From positions 124,001 through 188,000 of the forward strand of contig JADKBS010000020.1 of assembly GCA_016714985.1 (NCBI GenBank): a DNA stretch of 64,000 nucleotides. Reading direction: 5' to 3'. A program made the translations under genes and the position numbers. Source of the stretch: Saprospiraceae bacterium. Its GTDB lineage: Bacteria; Bacteroidota; Bacteroidia; Chitinophagales; Saprospiraceae. Positions 1 through 8,858 of this stretch are shown here, piece after piece; the stretch's first letter is position 1, and every line of letters begins with the position of its first letter. The notes below the pieces were generated by a model. The model was given only the letters and a program-made list of their open reading frames with translations, was not told where the DNA came from and searched no databases.

Positions 1-1
1 G

Positions 2-70
2 GGAAATTGGAGGCGATACCAGTTCACCCATTTCTACAAAAACACCCTATTCTACCAAGAAATCTGGTAA
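2..70 (+). CDS. C-terminal end of a protein entering from the left edge (partial)
   Basis: Frame 2 is open from the window edge to a TAA at 68-70 and encodes 22 residues ending FYKNTLFYQEIW, an aromatic-rich tail that reads like real protein. Nothing else identifies it. The first frame is also open almost as far, so this is a weak call. No function can be given. Confidence 0.3.
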   Translation, partial: GNWRRYQFTHFYKNTLFYQEIW

Positions 71-110
71 AAACCCTGTAAATACTGAAACACTTGCAAT
101 GCGGGATGCG

Positions 111-308
111 TTATTTTCCTCGTTTATAGACGTTTTTCGGGAAAAGTCCCGATTTGCTTTTTGATTTTTTGTAGTTGCCCTTTTTGTCAGGTTGTACGTG
201 TGCCGACTCATTCATCGGGCAGCCAGAGCCACGGTTGCAAGCAGTGGTGGAAAGGAGGAGTGTCAGGGCAGCAAGGCCGAAAACGAACAAAAAAGGCGAT
301 TTTTTCAT
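111..308 (-). CDS. small putative lipoprotein
   Basis: The 65-residue product begins MKKSPFLFVFGLAALTLLL and continues into STTAC, a classic lipoprotein signal peptide with a lipobox and a Cys near residue 24. The mature part is only about 40 residues, basic and rich in Lys, Gly and Ser. It should be lipidated and membrane-anchored. No family is recognised. It is transcribed away from the HU gene, and a 290-bp spacer separates them. Confidence 0.6.
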   Translation of the reverse strand: MKKSPFLFVFGLAALTLLLSTTACNRGSGCPMNESAHVQPDKKGNYKKSKSKSGLFPKNVYKRGK

Positions 309-524
309 AGTCGAGAAAAAAAATTTTTGGTGGTGCAGGTTTTATGGCTTTTGGAGAAGTCGGCACTCTTGTTCAGGCTTCTCAAAGATGTTAAACCTTC
401 AATACCAAGCTTTTACAACAAGATTCGATCGAAAGAAAGCGGTTGCAAAGTTGCGCATAATCCTTGTCAAATGCCAGCGGTGCGTGAAAAGCCCAATAAA
501 ATCAGGCATTTTTATGCTTAAAAC

Positions 525-555
525 GTTGTCAGATATGGAACCTTGTATATTTTTG
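525..555 (+). promoter_or_regulatory. Bacteroidota-type promoter of the HU gene
   Basis: A TTG box (526-528) lies 19 nt before TATTTTTG (548-555), matching the phylum's -33/-7 pattern (TTTG, TAnnTTTG). The HU start codon follows 44 nt downstream. There is no Shine-Dalgarno sequence, and the stretch before the ATG is AT-rich, as usual in this phylum. Confidence 0.5.
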
Positions 556-598
556 CGCCTCTTTTTTAAAATTCGTAAAATTTTTTAAACCATTTAAG

Positions 599-871
599 AT
601 GAACAAAGGAGATTTGATCAACAAGGTAGCCGAAAGCGCTGGCCTAACCAAGGCGCAAGCCACTTCTGCTGTTAACACTGTTTTCGAAGCAGTTGGCGAG
701 TCACTGACCAAAGGAGATAAAGTAACCATCATTGGTTTCGGTACTTTCTCTGTTTCTAAGCGTGAAGCACGTCAAGGCCGCAACCCACAGTCTGGTGCAA
801 CTATCACCATTGCAGCTAAGGCTTCCGTTAAGTTCAAAGCTGGCAAAGAGCTGGCAGAATCTGTGAACTAA
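599..871 (+). CDS. hup: HU family DNA-binding protein
   Basis: A 90-residue histone-like protein that bends and compacts DNA as a dimer in the nucleoid. It opens MNKGDLINKVAESAGLTKAQ, the helix-turn-helix dimerisation part. It continues with the GFGTFSVSKREARQGRNP segment, whose RxGRNP motif is the DNA-binding arm of HU/IHF proteins. Length matches the family (about 90). It is a single-gene unit with its own promoter and a terminator hairpin just behind the stop codon. Confidence 0.96.
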   Translation: MNKGDLINKVAESAGLTKAQATSAVNTVFEAVGESLTKGDKVTIIGFGTFSVSKREARQGRNPQSGATITIAAKASVKFKAGKELAESVN

Positions 872-898
872 TCAGGAACCGAAAGAATTAGCTTTCAG

Positions 899-945
899 AA
901 AGGAAAGGGCAACATGGGCAACATACCCGGTTGCCCTTTTCCTTT
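899..945 (+). terminator. terminator hairpin after HU
   Basis: GGGCAAC (907-913) pairs with GTTGCCC (930-936). The stem is extended by the flanking AAAGGAAA and TTTTCCTTT tracts, giving an almost continuous arm of about 15 bp ending in a T-rich stretch. It lies 30 nt after the HU stop. Confidence 0.6.
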
Positions 946-964
946 ACGAAAAATCGTACCTTTG
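931..964 (+). promoter_or_regulatory. possible promoter of the cystathionine synthase gene
   Basis: TACCTTTG at 957-964 fits the -7 consensus TAnnTTTG. A TTG at 931-933 is a possible -33 element, although the 23-nt gap is long. The gene starts at 1079. Confidence 0.35.
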
Positions 965-1078
965 CGCACCATTGGAGCTAATGCCCCACTTTTGGCACAA
1001 AACATTCATAGACAAGCGATTGCACCGTACGCCGTCAACCGTTGGCCGTCCGCCGTTAATTGTCAACCGATATAATAC

Positions 1079-2215
1079 ATGAAGTTCGCAACCAAGACTA
1101 TCCACGCAGGCATTGAGCCAGACCCCAGTACCGGGGCCGTGATGACGCCCATTTACCAAACGAGCACCTACGCCCAGGCCGCACCCGGCGACCACCAGGG
1201 CTATGAGTACGCCCGCACCCAAAACCCCACCCGCCATGCCTTAGAGGCCAACCTCGCTGCCCTCGAAAACGGGGCTGACGGCATCTGCTTTGGCAGCGGC
1301 CTTGCCGCCATGGACGCTATCCTCAAGCTGCTCAATGCTGGCGACGAAGTGGTGGCCACCAATGACCTCTACGGCGGCTCCTACCGCCTCATCACCAAGA
1401 TTTACGAGCGTTTTGGCCTCAAAGGGCACTTCGTACCCATGTACGATGCCAGCCAGTTCGAGCAATACCTGTCGCCGAAGACGAAGCTGATTTGGATTGA
1501 AACGCCCACGAACCCCATGCTCAACATCGTGGACATCGAGGCAATCTGTGCGATCGCAAAACGGCGGGGCATCCTCACTGCGGTGGACAATACCTTCGCT
1601 TCTCCCTACCTACAGAACCCGCTCGACCTCGGGGCCGACATGGTGATACACTCTGCCACCAAATACCTCGGCGGCCACTCCGATACCGTACTGGGGGCTG
1701 TTGTGGCAAAGGACGCTGACCTTGCGAAGCAATTGCACTTCATCCAAAACGCCAGCGGTGCTGTGCCTGGCCCTATGGACTGCTTCCTCGTGCTGCGGGG
1801 CATCAAGACGCTGCACCTTCGGGTGCAACGGGCCTGCGAGAACGCCGAGAAAATCGCCCATTCATTGCTGGGCAACCCAAAAATCAACAAAGTCTATTAC
1901 CCCGGTTTCGCTGACCATCCCGGTCACGAATTAGCCAAAAAGCAGATGCGCCATTTCGGTGCAATGGTCTCTTTTGACCTCAAAGAAGATACCCTCGAAA
2001 ATGCCAACCAGATTTTGACCAAAACCAAGCTCTTCACGCTAGCCGAATCGCTCGGTGGCGTTGAGTCGCTCATCGGGCACCCTTCCACCATGACCCACGC
2101 CTCCATCCCAAGGGAAGAGCGGCTGAAGGTCGGCCTCACCGATTCGCTCATCCGTCTGAGCGTAGGCGTAGAGGACGTGGACGACTTGCTTGCTGATTTG
2201 CAGCAGGCTTTGTAA
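1079..2215 (+). CDS. cystathionine gamma-synthase / gamma-lyase family PLP enzyme
   Basis: A 378-residue fold-type I PLP enzyme of the Cys/Met metabolism family, acting in the cytoplasm. It either joins cysteine with an activated homoserine ester to make cystathionine or cleaves cystathionine to cysteine. Visible family marks are YEYARTQNPTRHALE near residue 42, the FGSGLAAMDA phosphate-binding stretch, TAVDNTFASPYLQNPL near 167, and the PLP lysine K195 in HSATKYLGGHSD. The end has SLGGVESLIGHPSTMTH and RLSVGVED, typical of the family. Length is standard. Synthase and lyase cannot be separated by eye, so no symbol is given. It is transcribed alone, and a long hairpin spacer follows. Confidence 0.93.
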   Translation: MKFATKTIHAGIEPDPSTGAVMTPIYQTSTYAQAAPGDHQGYEYARTQNPTRHALEANLAALENGADGICFGSGLAAMDAILKLLNAGDEVVATNDLYGGSYRLITKIYERFGLKGHFVPMYDASQFEQYLSPKTKLIWIETPTNPMLNIVDIEAICAIAKRRGILTAVDNTFASPYLQNPLDLGADMVIHSATKYLGGHSDTVLGAVVAKDADLAKQLHFIQNASGAVPGPMDCFLVLRGIKTLHLRVQRACENAEKIAHSLLGNPKINKVYYPGFADHPGHELAKKQMRHFGAMVSFDLKEDTLENANQILTKTKLFTLAESLGGVESLIGHPSTMTHASIPREERLKVGLTDSLIRLSVGVEDVDDLLADLQQAL

Positions 2216-2235
2216 TCGTCATTGGTCATTAGAGT

Positions 2236-2307
2236 CATTAGTCATTGAAGTCATTGGTCATTTAACAATGCTCGACACCCAATGACCAATGACTCCAATG
2301 ACTAATG
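2236..2307. repeat. intergenic inverted repeat built of 7-bp GTCATTR units
   Basis: Two 26-bp arms (2236-2261 and 2282-2307) are reverse complements with one mismatch, separated by 20 nt. Each arm is itself a string of degenerate heptamers such as GTCATTA, GTCATTG and GTCATTT. The same spacer continues at 2370-2468 with a second imperfect inverted repeat made of AACAATT-like units. The hairpin may terminate the upstream gene, and no coding potential is seen. Confidence 0.7.
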
Positions 2308-2468
2308 ATCACCTCGCTCGGACAAAGCTGGGACTGCCCGGTGACGCATTGTTCGGCAGGGTTAACATTGCTTAATTGTTTTATTGTTGAATTGTTGTGT
2401 GCCGAGCAATAAGCCAACAGCCTCAAACAATTTTAACAATTTAGCAATCCAACAATTTTTAACAATAA

Positions 2469-4298
2469 ATGAAATTCACAGATTTGAACCTCATCGAACC
2501 TATCCTGCGCGCTTTGCAGGAAGAAGGTTATGAGACCCCAACCCCCATCCAACAGCAGAGCATCCCGCACTCCATCGAGGGGCGTGACCTGCTCGCCTGC
2601 GCACAAACCGGTACAGGGAAAACAGCGGCATTTGCCATCCCGATTCTCCAGCGCATGAACGCAAAATACCCCAACGGTACGGGCAGCAACCACGTCAAGA
2701 CGCTGATCTTGACCCCGACCCGTGAGTTGGCCATCCAGATTGGCGATAGCTTCACGGCCTATGGCCGCCATTTGAAGCTGCGCAATTTCGTGGTCTTCGG
2801 CGGGGTAGGGCAGAAGCCCCAAGAAGACGCCATGCGCCGGGGCGTGGACATCCTCATCGCTACGCCGGGCCGCCTGCTCGACCTGATGAACCAAGGCTTC
2901 GTGAAACTGGACAAGCTCGAAATCTTCGTGCTCGATGAGGCCGATCGCATGCTCGACATGGGCTTCATCCACGATGTGCGCAAGGTCATCAAGGTGCTGC
3001 CGACGGTTCGCCAAACGCTGTTCTTCTCGGCCACCATGCCCCCGGAAATTGCAAAGCTGGCCCACGATATCTTGACCGAACCCGTGAAGGTGGCCGTAAC
3101 GCCCGTGAGCAGCACAGTAGAGCTGATTGACCAAAGTATTTATTTTGTGGACAAAAACCGCAAAAAAAACCTGCTGCTGCACCTGCTCCAGACACATGAT
3201 ATTAAGTCAGTACTGGTGTTTACCCGTACTAAACACGGTGCAAACAGGGTCGCTCAAGACCTTGTGAAAGCGGGCATTGATGCCATGGCCATCCACGGCA
3301 ATAAGTCGCAGACAGCCCGCCAAGCGGCTTTGCAGAACTTCAAAACGGGCGAAATCAAAGTGCTCGTGGCTACGGACATTGCCGCCAGGGGAATTGACCT
3401 GGAGGAATTGTCGCACGTAGTTAACTACGATTTGCCCAATGTGCCCGAAACTTATGTCCACCGCATCGGTAGGACGGGACGTGCGGGAGCCAGCGGTGAT
3501 GCCATTTCTTTTTGCGACAGCGAAGAAAAAGCTTACTTGCGGGACATTGAGCGGTTAATCAATAAAAAAGTACCCGTCGTTCACGAGCACCCATACCCGC
3601 TTGGCAGTGCACCAAAAGACGAAAGACCTGACGACGACCGCCCGCCTCGCCAACCACGCAACCAGCCACGACGCAGCGAACCCCGTCGTGAGCAGCAAGG
3701 CGCCAACAAACCACCGAGAAATGAGCGCCAAGGCGGCGAACAACCCCGACGCAATGAGCCTCGACGTGAGCCGCAAGGCGAACGCCCGCAACGGGACGGC
3801 CAACCACAGCGAAATGAACCACAAGGCGATAGGCAGCCAAGGTCCTTCCCCCAAAGCGGTGAGCAGCGCCCGCAGAACGCCCAAAGCGGTGATGCACGCC
3901 CAGAAGCTGGCAATGGCGAGGATCGCTCAACTTCATCCCGTCGCCGTGGCCGTGGAGGAAGGGGGCGGGGTGGGCGCAACCGTGAAAATGCCCCAGGCAC
4001 TGAAAACCGCCAACCGCAAGGCGAGCGGGAGCCACGCAGCGAGCAACCCCGCCAGCAGCAGCAGCGCCCACAACAACCGCAGCGCCCACAGCAGCAACAG
4101 CAGCCAAAGCAGGAAAGCGAATCTTCTGAAAGCGGCGCTAAATGGTCATCCCTTTTCCAAGCCACCAAGACCGGGGCTAAGGGCTTCATCATCAAGAGCG
4201 ACCGGGACGAGATGGCTGCCAACAAGAAAAAGAAGGAATGGAAGGGCGGTGGAGGCAATGATCGGCGCGGGCCGAGAGATGGGGGCGGAAAGAAGTAA
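2469..4298 (+). CDS. rhlE: DEAD-box ATP-dependent RNA helicase, RhlE type
   Basis: A 609-residue RNA helicase. The helicase core (about residues 1-370) shows the Q motif (YETPTPIQQQSIP), Walker A AQTGTGKT with K51, the DEAD box in VLDEADRMLDMGF, SAT in FFSATM, and the motif VI region YVHRIGRTGRAG. The last roughly 230 residues are low complexity, rich in R, Q, P, E, N and G (RRGRGGRGRGGRNRE and Q/P runs). They form a basic, disordered RNA-binding tail much longer than in enterobacterial RhlE. It probably acts in ribosome assembly and mRNA turnover. Large open frames on other strands within the tail are composition artefacts. Confidence 0.93.
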   Translation: MKFTDLNLIEPILRALQEEGYETPTPIQQQSIPHSIEGRDLLACAQTGTGKTAAFAIPILQRMNAKYPNGTGSNHVKTLILTPTRELAIQIGDSFTAYGRHLKLRNFVVFGGVGQKPQEDAMRRGVDILIATPGRLLDLMNQGFVKLDKLEIFVLDEADRMLDMGFIHDVRKVIKVLPTVRQTLFFSATMPPEIAKLAHDILTEPVKVAVTPVSSTVELIDQSIYFVDKNRKKNLLLHLLQTHDIKSVLVFTRTKHGANRVAQDLVKAGIDAMAIHGNKSQTARQAALQNFKTGEIKVLVATDIAARGIDLEELSHVVNYDLPNVPETYVHRIGRTGRAGASGDAISFCDSEEKAYLRDIERLINKKVPVVHEHPYPLGSAPKDERPDDDRPPRQPRNQPRRSEPRREQQGANKPPRNERQGGEQPRRNEPRREPQGERPQRDGQPQRNEPQGDRQPRSFPQSGEQRPQNAQSGDARPEAGNGEDRSTSSRRRGRGGRGRGGRNRENAPGTENRQPQGEREPRSEQPRQQQQRPQQPQRPQQQQQPKQESESSESGAKWSSLFQATKTGAKGFIIKSDRDEMAANKKKKEWKGGGGNDRRGPRDGGGKK

Positions 4299-4405
4299 TT
4301 GCCTGGTTTTTACTTAAAATTAGCTTCAATGGTTCGTGTAGGTTTCAAGTTTCTCATTAGGGGAACCTGAAACCTCATGAACCATTGACTAACGACCAAA
4401 TCCAA

Positions 4406-5488
4406 ATGACCGGTCGAATTATTTCAACTGTTTTACTTGGCTTAGCTATCGCATTTGAATTGACAAGTACTTGCGGTTGCAAGGAGTTTTTCCCCAAGCA
4501 TAGTGTTCACCTGGATAGCTTGAACAACGTGCTGCTTTATTCCGTAATGGCACATGCCACTATTTCATCCAATGATTTTGAAGAGGTTACAGAAGCTGGC
4601 TTTTGCTGGAATGAAACAGGCGACCCAACTATATTGGACAATGTAGCGACGATTGGTGCCCCAGCCACCAAAGCCATAAATGGTGCTGTTATTGATAGCC
4701 TAGCGCCCAATAAAACCTATTTCGTAAAGACCTTTATCAAAGGTGATGGGTTTGTGAAATTTTCCAATGAATTGGAAGTGCAAACATGGGACGGAGAAGT
4801 GACTGATATAGAAGGAAATGTTTACAAAGGTGTGCAGATTGGCAATCAAGGCTGGTTGGCCGAATGCCTTCGGTGCACAAAATATCCCGATGGCTCGCCC
4901 ATAGACATTGGTTCTGGCAGCAATCGCATTTATTGGTACGGTTCAGGCCATCAGTACGTTCCTGGTTTTGATACGGATATAGATGGCAACGGCATGATTG
5001 ACAATCAGGACTCACTGTTGTACGTAGAGGAATATGGCCTATTATACTCTTGGTATGCAGCCAACAATTTCTACGATCATAAGGACGACCCAAGTCTGGA
5101 AGGTAAAAGAATAAGGCCGAACGTGCGGGACATTTGCCCCATTGGATTCCATATCCCAACATATAACGAATTCCAAGACCTCCGGAATTATCTAGGGCAA
5201 ATACACACTCACGAAGAAGCTGGCCTTCACCTCATCTCTGCCACAGGCTGGAAGGATGGCCTTCAAGGATTGGATACCTATGGATTCAACTTCAAGCCCG
5301 GTGGCTATTGGATTGACCCCGATTTTAGCCAAACCAGCAACCTACTTGGCAGGGTGGCTATTGCTTGGCTATCAACCGATGGCAACCCTGCCAATGCCGA
5401 AAGCTGGGGTGCCTCCACCACCGTTGGAAACAGCTACATCGGCAAGGGCATTCATGCGCTTTGTGTGCGTTGTATCAAAGACCAATAA
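4406..5488 (+). CDS. putative lipoprotein with Fibrobacter-type major paralogous (FISUMP) domain
   Basis: About 360 residues. A hydrophobic N-terminus (RIISTVLLGLAIAFEL) is followed by Cys residues (LTSTCGC), suggesting a lipoprotein signal. I use the ATG at 4406 rather than the upstream TTG at 4385. Residues 60-130 resemble a fibronectin-like surface domain (TKAINGAVIDSLAPNKTYFVKTFIKG). The C-terminal half has FISUMP marks: DIEGNVYKGVQIGNQGWLAE, YGLLYSWYAA, CPIGFHIPTYNEF, WLSTDG and a final IHALCVRCIKD. It is probably surface-exposed, and the biochemical role is unknown. Confidence 0.75.
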   Translation: MTGRIISTVLLGLAIAFELTSTCGCKEFFPKHSVHLDSLNNVLLYSVMAHATISSNDFEEVTEAGFCWNETGDPTILDNVATIGAPATKAINGAVIDSLAPNKTYFVKTFIKGDGFVKFSNELEVQTWDGEVTDIEGNVYKGVQIGNQGWLAECLRCTKYPDGSPIDIGSGSNRIYWYGSGHQYVPGFDTDIDGNGMIDNQDSLLYVEEYGLLYSWYAANNFYDHKDDPSLEGKRIRPNVRDICPIGFHIPTYNEFQDLRNYLGQIHTHEEAGLHLISATGWKDGLQGLDTYGFNFKPGGYWIDPDFSQTSNLLGRVAIAWLSTDGNPANAESWGASTTVGNSYIGKGIHALCVRCIKDQ

Positions 5489-5499
5489 CCAGCCCCTTC

Positions 5500-6787
5500 T
5501 CAATGCCGAATAATTAGTTTTTCGGCGAACAGCTGATTATCAATTTTCAAGACTGTAAAGTACACGCCCTCATTTAATTGTTGCGTAGGCAAGACGTAGC
5601 CGTTCAACCCTTGGTTGACTTTCAAGTTGGCTTGAAAAACCGTTCTACCATGCACATCGGTCAGGGTGAGCTTTGCCTGGCTGGCAGCTTTTTGGGCAGT
5701 GAAAACCAAATTGGCCGCTGCATTGGCAGGGTTCGGGTAAACCCCAAAACCAATGAGTGGGGCATTGGGGTCATTCACGGCGTTCACCTCACCAACTTTT
5801 TCCTTTTCAAAAACGGCTTTACCTGTCAGGCTGCCGCCAAAATCGGTGAAATTGATCTTCCATATCTCACCCGAGGTGGTCTGCACGAAATAGGCGATGT
5901 TTTGATAGATAAGCCACGAGGTACCGGGAAAAGGCCTTCCAGTCATAGCCAATCACGTCTATGTCGGCACTGAGGCTATCCGCCCAGTCGTCGAAGCTGG
6001 CGGTGTTTGGGTCAACGCCGTTGGCCTGTGCCACCTGCACGCCGGGACCGGAAAGGACGCCCATGACGCCCGTCGGCACCAAATCCGAAGTGCCCGGAAC
6101 GGGGAACGGGGTGATGTAACTGCAATAGAACAGGTCGAACCCAGCGGCTGGCTCCACGCTGACGGTGTTGCCCGTTGCGAAGCTGAAATAAGCCAGCGTG
6201 CTGCCCGCATGGTCGGCCTTGTTGATGGTCTTCGAGGTCTCGTTGGAGCCATCGAGGTTGGCATAGCGGAAAGTATAGATGCCGCCAATCAATGATTGAA
6301 CTTGCAGTTTACGGTACTGCCCATTGCGGAGCTTCACCACAAAAACCCGCTCGCCCTCCACGTCCTCTGAATTGGCATCCCGAAAGCCCCAACCAAGGTC
6401 GAGCGGGTCGGATGGGTCGGCGACCTCGTTCAGCGCCCCTTTCGACCATGATTTTTCGGCGTTGAAAACCTGAAAGTCTTCCAGTGAGGAAGGGTCGGGC
6501 TGGTCGCTGAAATCGGTAGAAAGGGCATCGTACAGCTCGATATAGGGTAGGGGCTGGCCCATGCTGGAGCCGCTGCTCTCGTTGATGAAAATACCTGCGT
6601 CCGCCGCCGCCACGCTGAAGGCGAGGTCCCAGGCATCGTTGGCTACGAGCGTTTCATCGCCTGTAGGAAGGCTGTAATAACTTTGAAAAGCATAGCCTGC
6701 CCCAGCGTTCAGTTCTTGGAGTTCTTGCGCCATCAGGCACTGTGAGGCGGCCAACAGCAGGCCGAGGTGGAGTATTTGTTTTTTCAT
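5500..6787 (-). pseudogene. secreted T9SS type A sorting-domain protein, frameshifted
   Basis: Two overlapping reading frames form one protein of about 425 residues. The N-terminal part (from ATG 6787, MKKQILHLGLLLAASQCLMAQ signal region) carries a domain like those of HmuY-type proteins (WDLAFSVAA, GWGFRDAN). The C-terminal part (5500-5952) ends in a T9SS sorting domain (GFGVYPNPANAAANLVF to LFAEKLIIRH). Frames join if one base is removed from the AAAA run at 5929-5932: DWKAF then PGTSWLIYQNIAYFVQ. The break looks like a homopolymer indel, either real or an assembly error. If intact, the protein would be exported by Sec and attached or released by T9SS. Confidence 0.8.
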
Positions 6788-6870
6788 GTTGCTGCGCAAT
6801 GATTTGGTGACCAATAAGTGATTGTTTGCAAGGCAAATGTCCAGTAAATGTAATTGCTTAGCGTCAGGGA

Positions 6871-6896
6871 TTTGTCAGAATGTATCGCTATATTTG
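6871..6896 (+). promoter_or_regulatory. possible promoter before the 6930 gene
   Basis: TATATTTG (6889-6896) matches the -7 consensus, with TTTG at 6871-6874 upstream. The gap of 14 nt is shorter than usual. It lies 34 nt before the ATG. Confidence 0.35.
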
Positions 6897-6929
6897 TATC
6901 CATCTATTCACTTTTAATTTTTATTGAAA

Positions 6930-8108
6930 ATGCGCTTACGATTTACACTTACCATGAGCCTTGTGCTCCTTTCCTGCTGCATCACCTTGGCAAATCACAT
7001 TGTTGGTGGATACATGCGGTACACTTGTCTTGGCAACAACAATTATCGCATGGAGCTGATTGTCTTTCGGGACTGCGATTCGGGGGGCGCACCCTTCGAT
7101 TCTGATCCAGTAGGTGGCGTAATGGCTACGATAAGCGTCTATCAAGGCAATGAGCAGACCCCGTCGCAGACGCAAACCTTGGAGGCACCCATCGTGAAAG
7201 TCATCATGCCTTCGTCTCCTTGTGCTTCGCTTCAGGACCAGTGTTTTGAACAAGGAACCTATTTTTTCAACCTTATAATCCCTACATCGAGCCTGCCCAC
7301 CCATATTGTTTACCAACGCTGCTGCCGGGGGCCTGGCTATTCAAATATTGACATCTCAGGGGTTCAAGGCAACACCTTTACCATCAGCGTGACACCCGAA
7401 GCAATGTCGGTCTGCAACTCAAGCCCGCGGTACATCAACCCTCCCATGTTCTGTTCAAAGTTTCCCGATCCATTCAGTTTCGACCATAGTTTCGTGGATG
7501 TGGACGGCGACAGCATCGCTTATGAATTTTGTGCTCCGCTCACTGGTGGTGGTAATGACCAAAGTAATTTCGAGGCGCTTAATGGCGTGGCCCCCAACCC
7601 CGATGCGCCACCGCCATTTGCTAATGTCAATTTCTTGGCCCCACATTCGGCCAGCCAACCGATACCGGGCAATCCACCATTTGCCATTAATCCCACTTCG
7701 GGCGAGGTGACGGCGATGCCTTCCGCTTTGGGCAGTTTTTTGTATGCTGTATGCATTAAGGAGTATCGTAATGGCTTACTGCTGAGTGAAACCCAGTATG
7801 AGTTCGTCCATGACGTCAGTTTTTTCACACCCGCCTTTGTAGTAGAAGACCCGTCCTTGAACTTTGAACTACTGCCCAACCCGGCTAGCCAGGTTGCGAA
7901 GCTGCGGTGGGATGCCGCAATTGGACGCAGCGGCCCGGTACGGGCACAGGTCAGGCGGGCTGACGGCGTACTCGTGTTTGAAACTAAGGCGGATTGGAAC
8001 AAGGGTATGCTCCAATTGGCGACAGTCAATTGGCCCGTGGGTGTATATACTGTGACGTTAGTGGACGCTGATGGGAGGAGGGCAAGTAGGCGGTTGGTGG
8101 TTCACTAA
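6930..8108 (+). CDS. secreted T9SS C-terminal target domain protein
   Basis: About 392 residues. The start is ATG 6930 rather than the in-frame TTG 6924. A signal peptide (MRLRFTLTMSLVLLSCCITLA) precedes HIVGGYMRYTCLGNNNYRME and LIVFRDCDSGGAPF. That N-terminal domain is common in large gliding-motility-associated surface proteins of Bacteroidota. The end is a T9SS type A-like domain (LLPNPASQVAKLRWD to ASRRLVVH). This is a short version of a family that is usually over 1000 residues. Expected location is the cell surface, possibly in adhesion. Confidence 0.8.
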   Translation: MRLRFTLTMSLVLLSCCITLANHIVGGYMRYTCLGNNNYRMELIVFRDCDSGGAPFDSDPVGGVMATISVYQGNEQTPSQTQTLEAPIVKVIMPSSPCASLQDQCFEQGTYFFNLIIPTSSLPTHIVYQRCCRGPGYSNIDISGVQGNTFTISVTPEAMSVCNSSPRYINPPMFCSKFPDPFSFDHSFVDVDGDSIAYEFCAPLTGGGNDQSNFEALNGVAPNPDAPPPFANVNFLAPHSASQPIPGNPPFAINPTSGEVTAMPSALGSFLYAVCIKEYRNGLLLSETQYEFVHDVSFFTPAFVVEDPSLNFELLPNPASQVAKLRWDAAIGRSGPVRAQVRRADGVLVFETKADWNKGMLQLATVNWPVGVYTVTLVDADGRRASRRLVVH

Positions 8109-8198
8109 GTAACTCAAGTTGCGAGTTACAAGCTACTAGTTGGGAGCAAGCGGAATTTTTTTGGTCAATTAGCAGTTTCCACGCCCAAAACAATCCTG

Positions 8199-8858
8199 AT
8201 GGAATCCCGCAAATATCCCCGCACCTATCACTTCCCGTTTTCACCGGGCACCACCTCCGACGACCGCATCGCTTCGGACTGGGCGGATGTTTTGCAGCAC
8301 GAAGTCGTGATGACCGAAAAGCTCGACGGCGAGAACACCTGCCTGAAGGCGGAGGGTGTCTTCGCCCGCTCCCACGCTGCGCCGACCGTCAACCCGTGGG
8401 CGGTGAAGATGCGGGAACTCTGGGACCTGCACCGCCATGCGCTGAATGATTTGGAAATTTTCGGGGAAAACCTCTACGCCATCCACAGCATCGAGTACGA
8501 GCGGCTGGAGAACTACCTCTACGTCTTCGCCATCCGGCAGGGCGACGAGTGGCTGGCCTGGGACGAGGTGGCGTTTTATGCTTCCCTGCTCGACCTGCCT
8601 ACCGTTCCGGTCTTGGGCCGGGGCATTTTTTCACAAACTGAAATCGAAACGATCATTGAGCGGGAAATGGCCGCCGGGAGCCGCCTTGGCGGTGCCTGCG
8701 AGGGCTTCGTTTTCCGCAACGCCGGGCGCTTTCCCGTGGACGATTTTGAACAAAACGTCCTGAAATACGTCCGCAAAAACCATGTGCAAACCGATGAGCA
8801 TTGGACAAAAAACTGGCAGCGGGCCAAACTTTGGTTTGAGCGGCCTACTGAAAAATAA
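8199..8858 (+). CDS. ATP-dependent RNA ligase family protein
   Basis: A 219-residue nucleotidyltransferase of the covalent ligase superfamily. Motif I is EKLDGEN with the AMP-accepting lysine K41. It is followed by ARSH (motif Ia region), IFGENLYAIHSIEY (motif III), EGFVFR (motif IV) and VLKYVRKNH (motif V). The size equals a minimal catalytic module without an OB or long C-terminal domain, as in small Rnl-type RNA ligases. It seals 5'-phosphate/3'-OH ends. Its stop lies inside the next gene, an end-healing enzyme, so the pair forms an operon that heals and seals broken RNA. Confidence 0.88.
   Translation: MESRKYPRTYHFPFSPGTTSDDRIASDWADVLQHEVVMTEKLDGENTCLKAEGVFARSHAAPTVNPWAVKMRELWDLHRHALNDLEIFGENLYAIHSIEYERLENYLYVFAIRQGDEWLAWDEVAFYASLLDLPTVPVLGRGIFSQTEIETIIEREMAAGSRLGGACEGFVFRNAGRFPVDDFEQNVLKYVRKNHVQTDEHWTKNWQRAKLWFERPTEK

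Noticed and set aside
2433..3197. 254-residue open frame opposite the DEAD-box helicase
   Set aside because: Antisense shadow with no recognisable motif.
3601..4317. 238-residue frame within the helicase C-terminal tail
   Set aside because: The tail is low complexity, so alternative frames stay open by composition alone.
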